Source of the DNA: Prosthecobacter sp.
GTDB lineage: Bacteria > Verrucomicrobiota > Verrucomicrobiia > Verrucomicrobiales > Verrucomicrobiaceae
NCBI RefSeq assembly: GCF_034366625.1
Contig: NZ_JAXMIH010000005.1
Coordinates: 1 to 64,000 of the forward strand
DNA length: 64,000 bases
Direction: 5' to 3'
Below are positions 40,651 to 49,149 of the stretch, piece by piece; the stretch's first letter is position 1; each line of letters starts with the position of its first letter. Under the pieces are notes generated by a model. The model was given only the letters and a program-made list of their open reading frames with translations, was not told the DNA's origin and did not search any database. The position numbers were made by a program, and so were the translations under genes.

Positions 40651-41106
40651 ATGCAAATCCTGCACATCTTCATCTCTCCCGAGCACATCTACGTCGGTCA
40701 TCACGGCCTGCCGCCCGGCACCGCGCCGATGATTGAGGTGCCGGAGGTCGAATGCGTGACCGGCAAGGGCCTGCGGGGCGACCGCTACTGCGGCTGGAAG
40801 GAAGATTACAAGGGCCAGGTCACCTTCTTCGAGCACGAGCAGTATGAGCGCCTCTGTGAGCAGTTCAGCATCATGGGCGTGCCGCCTTCGGCTTTCCGTC
40901 GCAACATCATCACCAAGGGCATCGACCTCAACACGCTCATCGATGTCGAATTCGAAGTGCAGGGCGTGCGCTTCCTCGGCACGCAGGAGGCCGCGCCCTG
41001 CCAGTGGATGAACCAGGCTTTCGCGGAAGGTGCGGAATCAGCCCTCAAAGGCCACGGCGGCCTGCGCGCAAAAATTTTGAGCAACGGCATCCTCCGCAAG
41101 TCATGA
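40651..41106 (+). CDS. MOSC-domain protein
   Basis: 151 residues with the MOSC (MoCo sulfurase C-terminal) pattern: TGKGLRGDRYCGWKEDYKGQ, RRNIITKGIDLNTLID, FEVQGVRFLGTQEAAPCQWM, with the conserved Cys near 121. MOSC proteins bind or sulfurate molybdenum cofactor or use pyranopterin-like ligands. The start at 40651 (MQILHIFISP) is chosen; upstream ATGs add unrelated residues. It overlaps mobA by ATGA, supporting a role in Mo-cofactor handling. Confidence 0.9.
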   Translation: MQILHIFISPEHIYVGHHGLPPGTAPMIEVPEVECVTGKGLRGDRYCGWKEDYKGQVTFFEHEQYERLCEQFSIMGVPPSAFRRNIITKGIDLNTLIDVEFEVQGVRFLGTQEAAPCQWMNQAFAEGAESALKGHGGLRAKILSNGILRKS

Positions 41107-41678
41107 GCTCGTCCTTCGCAGCCGTCCTGCTCGCCGGTGGTCGTTCCACCCGGATGAAGCAGGACAAGGCCTTGCTTCACTGGCATGGGCAGGAGCTGTG
41201 GCAGGCGCAGTTGCACAAACTGCAATCCATCGGAGCCGCACGCGTGCTGCTCTCCTGCCGCCGCGAGCAACCCTTGTTCGTGAGCGACGACGTTGAGATC
41301 ATCCATGATCCCGCCGATGTCGATGACGGTCCGCTGGGCGCGATCACACGTTGTTTGGAGCGCGTGCAGACGCCGCTGCTTGTCCTCGCCGTCGATATGC
41401 CATGGATGACCGTCGCGTTTCTGCGTGAACAGCTCGGCAAGCACGAAAATCCCGATCAAGGCTGGTTTTTTCGCGGTCCGCATGGCGATGAAGCCCTCGC
41501 CGGCATGTACGTTCCCGCCATGCTGCCACACATGCGCCAGGCGCTGAGTGAAAAGAATCTCAAGCTCCAGCACGTGATCGAAGCCTGTGTGCATTCCGGA
41601 TCAGCCGTCACCAACCAGATGAGCGACGATCAGGCCGCCTTCTTCCATAACGTAAACACACCGGCGGATTTGAAATGA
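41103..41678 (+). CDS. mobA: Molybdenum cofactor guanylyltransferase
   Basis: 191 residues. Starts at the ATG inside the MOSC stop (ATGA overlap). The nucleotide motif AAVLLAGGRSTRMKQDKALL is the MobA signature; DMPWMTVAFLREQLG contains the metal-binding region. MobA attaches GMP to Mo-pterin for DMSO-reductase-type enzymes. Partner enzymes are not in the window. A general nucleotidyltransferase is possible, but operon with MOSC fits MobA. Confidence 0.88.
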   Translation: MSSSFAAVLLAGGRSTRMKQDKALLHWHGQELWQAQLHKLQSIGAARVLLSCRREQPLFVSDDVEIIHDPADVDDGPLGAITRCLERVQTPLLVLAVDMPWMTVAFLREQLGKHENPDQGWFFRGPHGDEALAGMYVPAMLPHMRQALSEKNLKLQHVIEACVHSGSAVTNQMSDDQAAFFHNVNTPADLK

Positions 41679-41696
41679 GTGAGGAGCGCTTTTGCG

Positions 41697-42062
41697 TCAC
41701 GGCTCCTTGAGCCGAGCGGCAAGATAATCACCGCAGGGCAGCTCTTTGCCGTCTTTGAAACGGATCACGTATGACTTGCCGGAAGTTCCCGAAACGGACG
41801 CCACGTGTGTGATGAAATCGGCGGCGGTCTTGACCTTATTGCCCTCTTTTTTCCATTTGGCGCGGAGGAACTTGGCCGCAGATGAAGCGTCATAGTTGCT
41901 TCCGTTGCGAATGAAGGTGGCTCCTTCGAGTCCCTCAATGTGAGAGATGAGCGCTTCGATTTTGGTCTTTTCGGCTGTTTCGGCAGTTTGAGCCGGCAGC
42001 GTGAGAGCGGCGGCGAAAAACAGGAGCATGAGGCAGACGGCGTGGAAAATCTTTGGGTTCAT
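41697..42062 (-). CDS. Exported DUF5329-like protein
   Basis: 121 residues. Signal peptide MNPKIFHAVCLMLLFFAAAL; mature domain IEALISHIEGLEGATFIRNG, YDASSAAKFLRAKWKKEGNK, GKSYVIRFKDGKELPCGDYL, which matches my memory of the DUF5329 family (small periplasmic proteins of unknown role). The start at 42062 is preferred over MFSAM four codons up. It follows rsmE by 94 bases on the same strand. Confidence 0.75.
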   Translation of the reverse strand: MNPKIFHAVCLMLLFFAAALTLPAQTAETAEKTKIEALISHIEGLEGATFIRNGSNYDASSAAKFLRAKWKKEGNKVKTAADFITHVASVSGTSGKSYVIRFKDGKELPCGDYLAARLKEP

Positions 42063-42156
42063 GGCTGAAAACAAACTGGTCGTTGTTCAAACGTACCAAC
42101 GCGTGAGGGCAGCATCGGGAAGCAGCGAACGTGGCGTGGCTGGCAACAGCGACCTA

Positions 42157-42882
42157 TCAGCGCAACTCGTGACCGAGAATCGCCAAAGTGGCGATGGCGG
42201 CGGTTTCGGCGCGAAGGACGAGCGGCCCGAGCGTGACCGGCACAAAACCGGCGGCGAAGGCCTGCGCTTCTTCTTCGGCTGTGAAATCGCCTTCAGGGCC
42301 AATGAGAACCGCGACGCTGGCGGGTTTGGTCACAGGCAACACTTGTTTAAGCGTGCGGCCATGCTCGCTGAGCGCGGGGATGAGTTTGAAGTCGGCTTGA
42401 AGCTTCAAACTGGCCGCGAAGGCGATGGGAGTCTTCAATTCGGGCAGAAATGGCGAGTGGCACTGCTTGGCGCTCTCAATCATGTGCCTGCGCCACTTGA
42501 TGAGCTTCTTCTCCGTCTGTACCGCATCGAGATGGACGACGGTGCGCTCGGTGATCACGGGCTGGATGCTGGCGGCACCAAGTTCGACGGCTTTTTCGAG
42601 CAGCCACTCGAAGGGTTCGGCTTTGATGAGGGTGGGTAGGAGATGAATCGCGGTCTGAAACGGTTCCATGCGCGTTTCGTCGGTAATTTTGGCCTGCACT
42701 TCCGCTTTCGAGACATGAGTGATCTCGCAAACGGCCACGCGGCCTGCGCCGTCGAAAATCTCGATCGTGTCGCCGGGCTGCTTGCGCATCACGCGGCTGC
42801 AATGCTGCGCTTCATCGCCGGCGAGCGTGAGATGCGGGCCGTTCCAGGCTTCGGCGGACAGATGGAAGCGTGGCAGCGACAT
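42157..42882 (-). CDS. rsmE: 16S rRNA m3U1498 methyltransferase
   Basis: 241 residues, SPOUT (trefoil-knot) methyltransferase. The N-terminal PUA-like part starts LPRFHLSAEAWNG, with DEAQHCSRVMRKQPGDTIEI; the SAM knot contains VAVLIGPEGDFTAEEEAQAF and LGPLVLRAETAAIATLAILG, near-invariant in RsmE. It methylates U1498 of 16S rRNA. It ends one base after the start of the neighbouring pepP-like gene region (stop-start gap of one base), so the two are coupled. Confidence 0.96.
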   Translation of the reverse strand: MSLPRFHLSAEAWNGPHLTLAGDEAQHCSRVMRKQPGDTIEIFDGAGRVAVCEITHVSKAEVQAKITDETRMEPFQTAIHLLPTLIKAEPFEWLLEKAVELGAASIQPVITERTVVHLDAVQTEKKLIKWRRHMIESAKQCHSPFLPELKTPIAFAASLKLQADFKLIPALSEHGRTLKQVLPVTKPASVAVLIGPEGDFTAEEEAQAFAAGFVPVTLGPLVLRAETAAIATLAILGHELR

Positions 42883-42883
42883 G

Positions 42884-44176
42884 TCAGCGTTTCATCAGCG
42901 ACTCGATCTCATCCGCCTCAATGGGAATGTGGGCCATGAGGTCGATGTTTGTGTGTTCGCCGATGACAATGTTGTTTTCGAGGCGGACTCCGAGTTTTTC
43001 TTCGCGGATGTAGATGCCGGGTTCGACGGTGAAGACCATGCCGGGCTGAACAGGCTTCCACATGTGGCCGACATCGTGTACGTCGATGCCGAGCGGATGC
43101 GAGGTGCCGTGAGGAAAATATTTTTTATACGCAGGCTTGTCGGGATCTTGCTTGGCGATGTCCTCGGGCGTGATGAGTCCGAGGCCAAGGAGTTCTTCCT
43201 GCATGAGGAGGCCGACTTGCTCCTGATATTCGCGGATGATGACGCCGGGGCGCAGCATCTGGCAGCACTGTTTGAAGACGCGCAGCACGGCGTCGTAAAC
43301 CTGGCGCTGGCGTGGCGTGAATTTGCCGTTCACGGGGATCGTGCGCGTGAGGTCGGCGTTGTAGTTGCCGTAGTTGGCGGCCACGTCGAGCAGCAGCAGC
43401 TCGCCATCCTGACACTGGCAGTGATTGGTGATGTAGTGCAGCACGCAGGCGTTTGCACCGCTGGCGATGATCGGCGTGTAGGCGAAGCCACGAGCGCGCT
43501 GGCGGATGAACTCGTGGGAAAGCTCGGCCTCGATCTCGAATTCATGCACGCCGGGCTTCACAAACTTCAGCAGGCGGTCGAAGCCATCGCTGGTGATGTG
43601 GATCGCCTCGCTGAGTGCAGTGATTTCGTGCGGGCTCTTGATGACGCGCAGCTCGTGCATGAGCTGCGCGAGGCGGCGGTAGTCGTGCAGCGGGTATTCG
43701 TGTTTGCAGCGGTGCGTGAAGCGTGTCTCGCGGGTCTCCGTGGGAATCGTGGCGCGGGAGTGCTCGTTCGAGTTGAGGAAGACGTGATCGGCCTGGCACA
43801 TGACGGAGCGGAACTGTGTCTCGAAGTCGGTGAGCCAATGCACGCGCTGGATGCCGCTGCGCTCGGTGGCCTGGGGTTTGGAGAGCTTCTCGCCTTCCCA
43901 CACCGCAATGGTTTCGTTGGTCTCGCGCACGAAAAGCATCTCGCGCTGCTTCGGGTCGGCGGCATCTGGGAAGAGGATGAGGATCGTTTCCTCCTGATCC
44001 ACACCGCTCAGGTAAAACAGATCGCTGTTCTGCACGAATCCCATCGTGCCGTCCGCATTCGTCGGCAGCACGTCATTGGCATGGACGATCACGACAGACT
44101 GCGGCGGCAGCTTGGCATAAAGACGCTGGCGGTTTTCCGTGAACAGTTCGGCGGGCAGAGGTTGGTAACGCAACAT
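42884..44176 (-). CDS. pepP: Xaa-Pro aminopeptidase (M24B)
   Basis: 430 residues with the aminopeptidase P layout: N-terminal domain (YQPLPAELFTENRQRLYAKL) and C-terminal pita-bread domain. Metal ligands by pattern: Asp of LLLLDVAANYGNYNADLTRT (two), His of GTSHPLGIDVHDVG, Glu of FTVEPGIYI and Glu of VRLENNIVIG. It removes an N-terminal residue before proline. Directly upstream of rsmE. Cytoplasmic; no signal. Confidence 0.94.
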   Translation of the reverse strand: MLRYQPLPAELFTENRQRLYAKLPPQSVVIVHANDVLPTNADGTMGFVQNSDLFYLSGVDQEETILILFPDAADPKQREMLFVRETNETIAVWEGEKLSKPQATERSGIQRVHWLTDFETQFRSVMCQADHVFLNSNEHSRATIPTETRETRFTHRCKHEYPLHDYRRLAQLMHELRVIKSPHEITALSEAIHITSDGFDRLLKFVKPGVHEFEIEAELSHEFIRQRARGFAYTPIIASGANACVLHYITNHCQCQDGELLLLDVAANYGNYNADLTRTIPVNGKFTPRQRQVYDAVLRVFKQCCQMLRPGVIIREYQEQVGLLMQEELLGLGLITPEDIAKQDPDKPAYKKYFPHGTSHPLGIDVHDVGHMWKPVQPGMVFTVEPGIYIREEKLGVRLENNIVIGEHTNIDLMAHIPIEADEIESLMKR

Positions 44177-44218
44177 GCCGGACAGGGAGCAAGGGCGGCA
44201 GCGCTGGCAATCCTTCTC

Positions 44219-45268
44219 TTACTCCGCCCGCACCGCCTTGGGCGGATGGCGGTCGGCTTGCATCCACTGCTGGGCCTCGGTCCAGAACGCTTCGACGGGG
44301 AGGGCAAAGGTCGTCACGCGATCGACGCGTGCGATGTTGATGCCGACGACTTTGCCTTCGAGCGTGGCGACGGGGCCGCCCATGTCGGTGGGCAGGAGCG
44401 GGATGTCGTGCTGGAGGACTTCGGGGAAGTTGTCGGTGCGCAGGGAGATGCCGCCATTGGCAAAATCTTCGCCTTCCCAGTTTTGCAGCACCTTGGTGCG
44501 GCTGGCGAGGCGAACGCGGCAGGTTTCCTCCTTGTTTTTGCGCAGGTAACGGATCTCGACGATTTCACCGGGCTGGCGCTTGTTCACGATGTCATGCACC
44601 TCACGGTACTGGGCGACGTTTTTGCTGGCGATGGCGAGGAGCACGTCGTTTTCCTGCAAACCGGCGATTTCGGCGGGGCTTTCGCTGGCGATGCCGATGA
44701 TGCGGACCCCCTTGGCTCCCTCCGGCGATTTTTCATCCATGCGGATGCCGAGCGCGGCCCCGGTGCCGGGAATGCGACGGATCTTGGCGCTGACGATGCC
44801 GATGCGCGGCTCCTTGCCCGCATCAGCGACGCTGCAAAGCCAATGGCCCATGGCGAGAGGTCGCGCGGCACCGAAGGAAACTGCTCGCAGGCCGGTGATG
44901 CCCACTGCTTGCGCCATGACGAGATCGAGACTTGTCTCGCGGTGTACCTCGCGCAGTTCGGTGGTGCGGCCGTCGCCGAACTTGATGCGTGCTTTGCCGA
45001 GATCGGGCACTTCGCTGGCCTTGAACAAGACATAACCGTCTTCGCCGACGATGGTGGCGGCGCAGATCGCACGGCCGAGAGTGCTCTCAATGCGCGCAGC
45101 GCAGGCGGTGGTGAGCGGTTTGAGTTTTTCGACGGCGGAGAGGGTTTGTTTGCCGTTGGTGCGCTGTTCGGGTGGCAGCGTGGGACGCGGAGATTCGGCG
45201 TGAGCGATTGTCACGAACAGAAACAACCCTGCGGACAAGAGTGTCCGCGCTCCCTTCAAAGAAGTCAC
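44219..45268 (-). CDS. Trypsin-like (S1C) protease homologue, catalytically inactive, with inserted PDZ
   Basis: 349 residues, signal peptide (LLSAGLFLFVTIAHA). The fold matches S1C but catalysis is gone: the His-loop is GYVLFKASEV (Ser85 where His belongs), Asp115 remains (SLDLVMAQ), and the serine motif is TDMGGP (Met296 in place of Ser). A PDZ domain (about 172-255, IIGIASESPAEIAGLQENDV) lies between the protease halves: the serine-side barrel segment TDMGGPVATLEGKVVGINIA is C-terminal to PDZ, unlike HtrA. Starts inside the stop of the active protease gene (ATGA at 45265-45268). Likely a regulatory or scaffold partner; inference. Confidence 0.85.
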   Translation of the reverse strand: MTSLKGARTLLSAGLFLFVTIAHAESPRPTLPPEQRTNGKQTLSAVEKLKPLTTACAARIESTLGRAICAATIVGEDGYVLFKASEVPDLGKARIKFGDGRTTELREVHRETSLDLVMAQAVGITGLRAVSFGAARPLAMGHWLCSVADAGKEPRIGIVSAKIRRIPGTGAALGIRMDEKSPEGAKGVRIIGIASESPAEIAGLQENDVLLAIASKNVAQYREVHDIVNKRQPGEIVEIRYLRKNKEETCRVRLASRTKVLQNWEGEDFANGGISLRTDNFPEVLQHDIPLLPTDMGGPVATLEGKVVGINIARVDRVTTFALPVEAFWTEAQQWMQADRHPPKAVRAE

Positions 45269-46275
45269 TGCCCCTCCTCCTGTGGTTTCTGCGCCAGTTG
45301 GACGGAGAGCTCGCGCTCCTTGCCCTCGTTGCGGAGTTTGATTTTGAGCGTGTCTCCGGCGGCCCGGGCGCGCACGGTGGCGGTGAACTGCTGCTGATCC
45401 GTCATCGCGTCACCATTGACACTGAGGATGACATCGCCGGCACGCACGCCGGCCTTCTGCGCGGGTGATCCCTCGATCACATCGGCCACCGCAAGCTCCA
45501 CATCGTCGCTCATCACGGTGGCGACGCCGAGATAGCCGCCAGCGCCGATGCCCCACGTTTTGATGATCTCCGATTTCTGCATCGCATCCCACGAACGGAG
45601 GAAGGGAGCCATCGAGACGTGCACGTTTTGATCGCGGTTCTCCCAAATCTGGCTGTGGATGCCGATGACCTCGCCGGTGAAATTGAAGAGCGGGCCGCCG
45701 GAATCGCCGCCCATCAGCACGCAGTCGGTGTGCAGGCTGTTGGCGGTCTGCTTGACGATCTTGCCCACGCGGAGCACGGGGCCGCGTGCTTTGTCGAATC
45801 CGCCCGGATGGCCGAGCGCGAAACACCATTCACCCGGCTGCGCCTTGGCGACTTCGCGGTTGAGACTCACGAAGGGCCACGGCTTCTCGCGCTTCTTGAG
45901 CTGCGCCAGCGCTGCATCTGTCGTCTTGTCCATGCCAAGCGATTTGGCCGTGGTCATGGTGCCGTCTTCCAAAATGACCCGCATGTCCTTGCCTGGAGCG
46001 CCGGGGACGTGCGCGGCGGTCAGCAGCAGGCCGTCGGCGGAAATGATCACCCCGCTGGCCGTGCCGCCGCCGGTCTGGATGGCCACCAGCGCCAGGCGCA
46101 CCTGCGGCAGGAGCTTCTGCACGTCGCTTTGCACTTGCAGGAGCGCGGCGATGTCGGTCATCGGCGTGGCGCTCTTGTCCGAGCCACCGGCTGCGAGGGC
46201 GTGCGCGGCGATGATTTGCATCACCACGAGGATCGTGGCGGCTCTGCGCGGAAATGGGGTGCAGAGTGAGAGCAT
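45265..46275 (-). CDS. HtrA/DegP-like S1C serine protease with one PDZ domain
   Basis: 336 residues with a leader (RRAATILVVMQIIAAHA). Catalytic triad present: His89 (LLLTAAHV), Asp120 (KTTDAALAQL), Ser192 (MGGDSGGPLFN). One PDZ at about 245-330 (VIEGSPAQKAGVRAGDVILS). It is a periplasmic protease for misfolded proteins, shorter than DegP (which has two PDZ). It is co-transcribed with an inactive paralogue 3' to it. The start could be 18 codons further in (MQIIAAHALA). Confidence 0.92.
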   Translation of the reverse strand: MLSLCTPFPRRAATILVVMQIIAAHALAAGGSDKSATPMTDIAALLQVQSDVQKLLPQVRLALVAIQTGGGTASGVIISADGLLLTAAHVPGAPGKDMRVILEDGTMTTAKSLGMDKTTDAALAQLKKREKPWPFVSLNREVAKAQPGEWCFALGHPGGFDKARGPVLRVGKIVKQTANSLHTDCVLMGGDSGGPLFNFTGEVIGIHSQIWENRDQNVHVSMAPFLRSWDAMQKSEIIKTWGIGAGGYLGVATVMSDDVELAVADVIEGSPAQKAGVRAGDVILSVNGDAMTDQQQFTATVRARAAGDTLKIKLRNEGKERELSVQLAQKPQEEGQ

Positions 46276-46402
46276 GCGCGTGGTGTAAACTACGTTCTTC
46301 CGCTCCTGTGGTCAATCCGGGATGCGAAGGGGGAATCTGCGGTTGAATACGGTCCGGGGCTGCGCTTCTCTCGCCCTTCACTCCCCCAAACACACTCTTT
46401 CC

Positions 46403-47779
46403 ATGAACTACGACCTCATTGTCATCGGCGGCGGGCCTGCGGGCTACGTCGGAGCCATCCGCGCAGCGCAACTCGGCAAAAAAGTGGCCTGCGTCGAAAA
46501 TGACCGCGCCGGGGGCACCTGCCTGAACTGGGGCTGCATTCCCACCAAGGCCCTGCTCAAAAACGCCGAGCTTTACCACACGATCACCCACCGCGCCGAG
46601 GAGTTCGGCCTCAAAATCGGCAGCATCGAGTATGACTGGTCCAAAGTGATCGGCCGCAGCCGCAACGTGTCCGACAAGCTGAACAAGGGCATCGAGTTCC
46701 TCTTCAAAAAGAACAAGATCGACTACCTCAAAGGCACCGCCAGCATCCCCGCCGCTGGCAAGGTCGAAGTCACCGCCGCCGACGGCAAAAAGGAGACGCA
46801 TGACGCGGCGAACATCCTCATCACCACCGGCGCGAAAAGCCGCCCCATGCCCGGTTTCCCCTTCAATGGCAAGACCGTCATCGGCAGCAAGGAGGCCATG
46901 ACCCTCGAAAAGCAGCCGAAGAGCATCATCGTCATCGGCGCGGGCGCCATCGGCATCGAGTTCGCCTATTTCTTCAACGCCTACGGCACCAAGGTCACCG
47001 TCGTTGAAATGCTGCCTGACGTGCTGCCCGTCGAGGACACCGAGGTCAGCAAACTGCTAGAGAAGAGCCTCACCAAATCCGGCATCCGCATTCTCACCAA
47101 CACGAAGGTCACCGGCACCTCCGAGGACGGCAAAGGCGTCAAGATCAACGTCGAAGGCGCGGCCAATGAAACCCTGGAGGCCGAGGTTTGCCTCGTCGCC
47201 ATCGGCGTCGCCCCCGTGCTGCCCGGCGGCATCGAAATCAAACTGACTGACCGCGGCTGGCTGCATACCGACGACCGTTATCAAACTTCCGTGAAGGGCA
47301 TCTACGGCGCTGGCGACATCATCGGACCGCCCTGGCTCGCCCACGTTGCCAGCTACGAGGCCGTTCAGTGCGTCGAAGGTCTCTTCACCAAGCACAAGCC
47401 CAAGAAAGTCACCGTCTTCCCCGGCTGCACCTACTGCCATCCGCAGGTCGCCAGCATCGGCCTCACCGAGCGTGCCGCGAAGGAAAAGGGCCTCAAGTTC
47501 AAGATCGGCAAGTTCCCGTATGTCGCCAGCGGCAAGGCCCTCGCCGCCGCCGAGCCCGAAGGCTTCGTCAAGATCCTCTACGGCGAACCGCACGGCGAAA
47601 TCCTCGGCGCGCACATCATCGGCAGCGAAAGCACCGAGATGATCGCCGAGATCGGCCTCGCCATGAATCTGGAAGCCACCTGGGACGAAATCGAAGCCAC
47701 CATCCACGCCCATCCGACGCTTAGCGAGATGGTCAAGGAGGCGACGGAAGTCGCCAAGGGGCATCCGATTCATGTGTGA
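46403..47779 (+). CDS. lpdA: Dihydrolipoyl dehydrogenase
   Basis: 458 residues. FAD motif IVIGGGPAGYVGAIRAAQLG, redox disulfide GGTCLNWGCIPTKAL (Cys near 40 and 45), NAD motif IIVIGAGAIGIEFAYFFNAY, and the C-terminal dimer motif HAHPTLSEMVKEA with catalytic His. E3 of 2-oxoacid dehydrogenase complexes or glycine cleavage; no E1/E2 genes are near, so it may serve several complexes. The ATG at 46403 matches family starts. A terminator follows. Confidence 0.96.
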   Translation: MNYDLIVIGGGPAGYVGAIRAAQLGKKVACVENDRAGGTCLNWGCIPTKALLKNAELYHTITHRAEEFGLKIGSIEYDWSKVIGRSRNVSDKLNKGIEFLFKKNKIDYLKGTASIPAAGKVEVTAADGKKETHDAANILITTGAKSRPMPGFPFNGKTVIGSKEAMTLEKQPKSIIVIGAGAIGIEFAYFFNAYGTKVTVVEMLPDVLPVEDTEVSKLLEKSLTKSGIRILTNTKVTGTSEDGKGVKINVEGAANETLEAEVCLVAIGVAPVLPGGIEIKLTDRGWLHTDDRYQTSVKGIYGAGDIIGPPWLAHVASYEAVQCVEGLFTKHKPKKVTVFPGCTYCHPQVASIGLTERAAKEKGLKFKIGKFPYVASGKALAAAEPEGFVKILYGEPHGEILGAHIIGSESTEMIAEIGLAMNLEATWDEIEATIHAHPTLSEMVKEATEVAKGHPIHV

Positions 47780-47815
47780 TTGCAGGATAAGCCTTCTCCA
47801 ACTCACCCTAACCTT

Positions 47816-47849
47816 CTGGCGTGCCCTCAAAAGGCACGCCAGTTTTTTT
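47816..47849 (+). terminator. Rho-independent terminator of lpdA
   Basis: CTGGCGTGCC (47816-47825), loop CTCAAAA, GGCACGCCAG (47833-47842), then seven T. It shows that the reading frame continuing from 47772 is not the start of the next gene. Confidence 0.95.
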
Positions 47850-47888
47850 GCAGACAACGTTTGCACCGGTTTGGGGATCAAGGCATCC

Positions 47889-48119
47889 ATGGCCATGCCA
47901 ATCGATGACGCTTCCGGTTTCGGCGAACTCCTCGAGCACTTCATCCGTGGCTGGCGTTATCTCTTCAGTCGCAGCTATAGAATCAAAAAGAACCAGCAGT
48001 GGCGGGAAGACAGGCTCACCGCCTTTTTCGAGATCCCCTTCGCCCTATGTGTCGTGGTCATCTCCGCCGGCCTGCTCGGTTGGGCGGCATGGGCACTTTG
48101 GTCATCGTTGCGTCATTAA
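47889..48119 (+). CDS. Small membrane protein of unknown function
   Basis: 76 residues with one C-terminal membrane helix (about 49-70, FEIPFALCVVVISAGLLGWAA) after a polar basic part (FIRGWRYLFSRSYRIKKNQQ). Start placed after the lpdA terminator, at the ATG of MAMPIDDASGFGELL; a second ATG two codons later is possible. First of three small membrane genes. Confidence 0.6.
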   Translation: MAMPIDDASGFGELLEHFIRGWRYLFSRSYRIKKNQQWREDRLTAFFEIPFALCVVVISAGLLGWAAWALWSSLRH

Positions 48120-48144
48120 GCATTGCTTCTTATCCTGTCATCTC

Positions 48145-48741
48145 ATGATCTCTGCCTACAACCATTCCCAGATCATTCGCGGCGTGCTTTGCGTGTTTGG
48201 TGGCCTTGTCTGCTATGTGCTGGCGTGGCTGTTTTTTCGTTATGCTTCTTCATGGGTGCTCGACAGCTTTCGTTTTTCGACAAGCTGGGCGGTTTGGATC
48301 GCCGTTGCAGCCCTGATCGGCATCACAATCAGCGGATACATCACATGGCAGCGTGGGCAGGGCTTTCAAAGCTATGTGGAAACCTCCTTGTTTCACGATC
48401 TGGCGGGCAGCGCGGACACTGCGGGTGCTAATGTCGTGGATTACTATGCCCGGCAGGTGACCGGCCCGGCTTATGTGCTGAGCCAGGTCTTCTTGGGTGG
48501 GCCGCTGCTGCTTCTGCGTGGCATACGCCATTTCCAGCAATTGATTCCAAACGAGGCCGTTCTGGAGCAGAAATTGCATCACACGCTTGGAATCCTGCGC
48601 AAAGCGAACAAATGGCAGTCCATCACCGAGTATCCCGAAGAGCGGCGGGAAATCCTCATGCTAGCGCAGATGAAGCAGATCGATTTCAGCGCCCACAAGG
48701 GTACGCCACGCTTCAAAGCCCTGCCGCCTGATGGAGTTTAA
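48145..48741 (+). CDS. Membrane protein of unknown function
   Basis: 198 residues. Two membrane helices (about 10-31, IIRGVLCVFGGLVCYVLAWLFF; 44-61, AVWIAVAALIGITISGYI), then a long soluble C-terminal part (GSADTAGANVVDYYARQVTG, PEERREILMLAQMKQIDFSA). No family known to me. The ATG at 48145 begins at the first helix; the open frame upstream overlaps another gene. It overlaps the next gene by 11 bases, so the pair is probably coupled. Confidence 0.7.
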   Translation: MISAYNHSQIIRGVLCVFGGLVCYVLAWLFFRYASSWVLDSFRFSTSWAVWIAVAALIGITISGYITWQRGQGFQSYVETSLFHDLAGSADTAGANVVDYYARQVTGPAYVLSQVFLGGPLLLLRGIRHFQQLIPNEAVLEQKLHHTLGILRKANKWQSITEYPEERREILMLAQMKQIDFSAHKGTPRFKALPPDGV

Positions 48742-49105
48742 CTTCGATCTTCGACGCCTGCTGCTCCTGGCCGTGTTGCTGGGTGGTTTTGCCTGCCTAG
48801 GCGGTTTCACAGCTCCCAAAGTCGGCCCGGACAGCCCTCATCAATCATCTCGCGTGCAGAAGGCGTGGAGTTACTGCGTCGTCCTCTTTCTATTCGGAGC
48901 CGCCTCAGCGACCATTGTCGAGCACACCGTCGGCCACATGGATCCCACGAACCTCCGCCCTGCCTACATCGTCCTTGGTGTGTTGCTCATGACTGCCTCC
49001 ATCGTCTGGCTCAGATCGCTCAAGCAAACGGTCGAGTCCCCGCCCAAGGCCAACGGCCTTGCGTCAGGCAACCCGTTGGACTTCGGATTCGCCGCAAGGC
49101 CCTGA
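48731..49105 (+). CDS. Small membrane protein of unknown function
   Basis: 124 residues with three hydrophobic stretches (LLLLAVLLGGFACLGGF; YCVVLFLFGAASATIVEHTV; YIVLGVLLMTASIVWL) and little else. It starts within the end of the preceding gene, which suggests they act together. No family known. Confidence 0.6.
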   Translation: MEFNFDLRRLLLLAVLLGGFACLGGFTAPKVGPDSPHQSSRVQKAWSYCVVLFLFGAASATIVEHTVGHMDPTNLRPAYIVLGVLLMTASIVWLRSLKQTVESPPKANGLASGNPLDFGFAARP

Positions 49106-49149
49106 AGCAAAGGCTTTTCCAAAAGCGAAAACCGTTCTTAAATCCGCCC

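Noticed and set aside
47772-48119. Start of the small membrane protein at 47772
   Set aside because: The lpdA terminator (47816-47849) lies within the extra 39 codons, so a start at 47889 is used.
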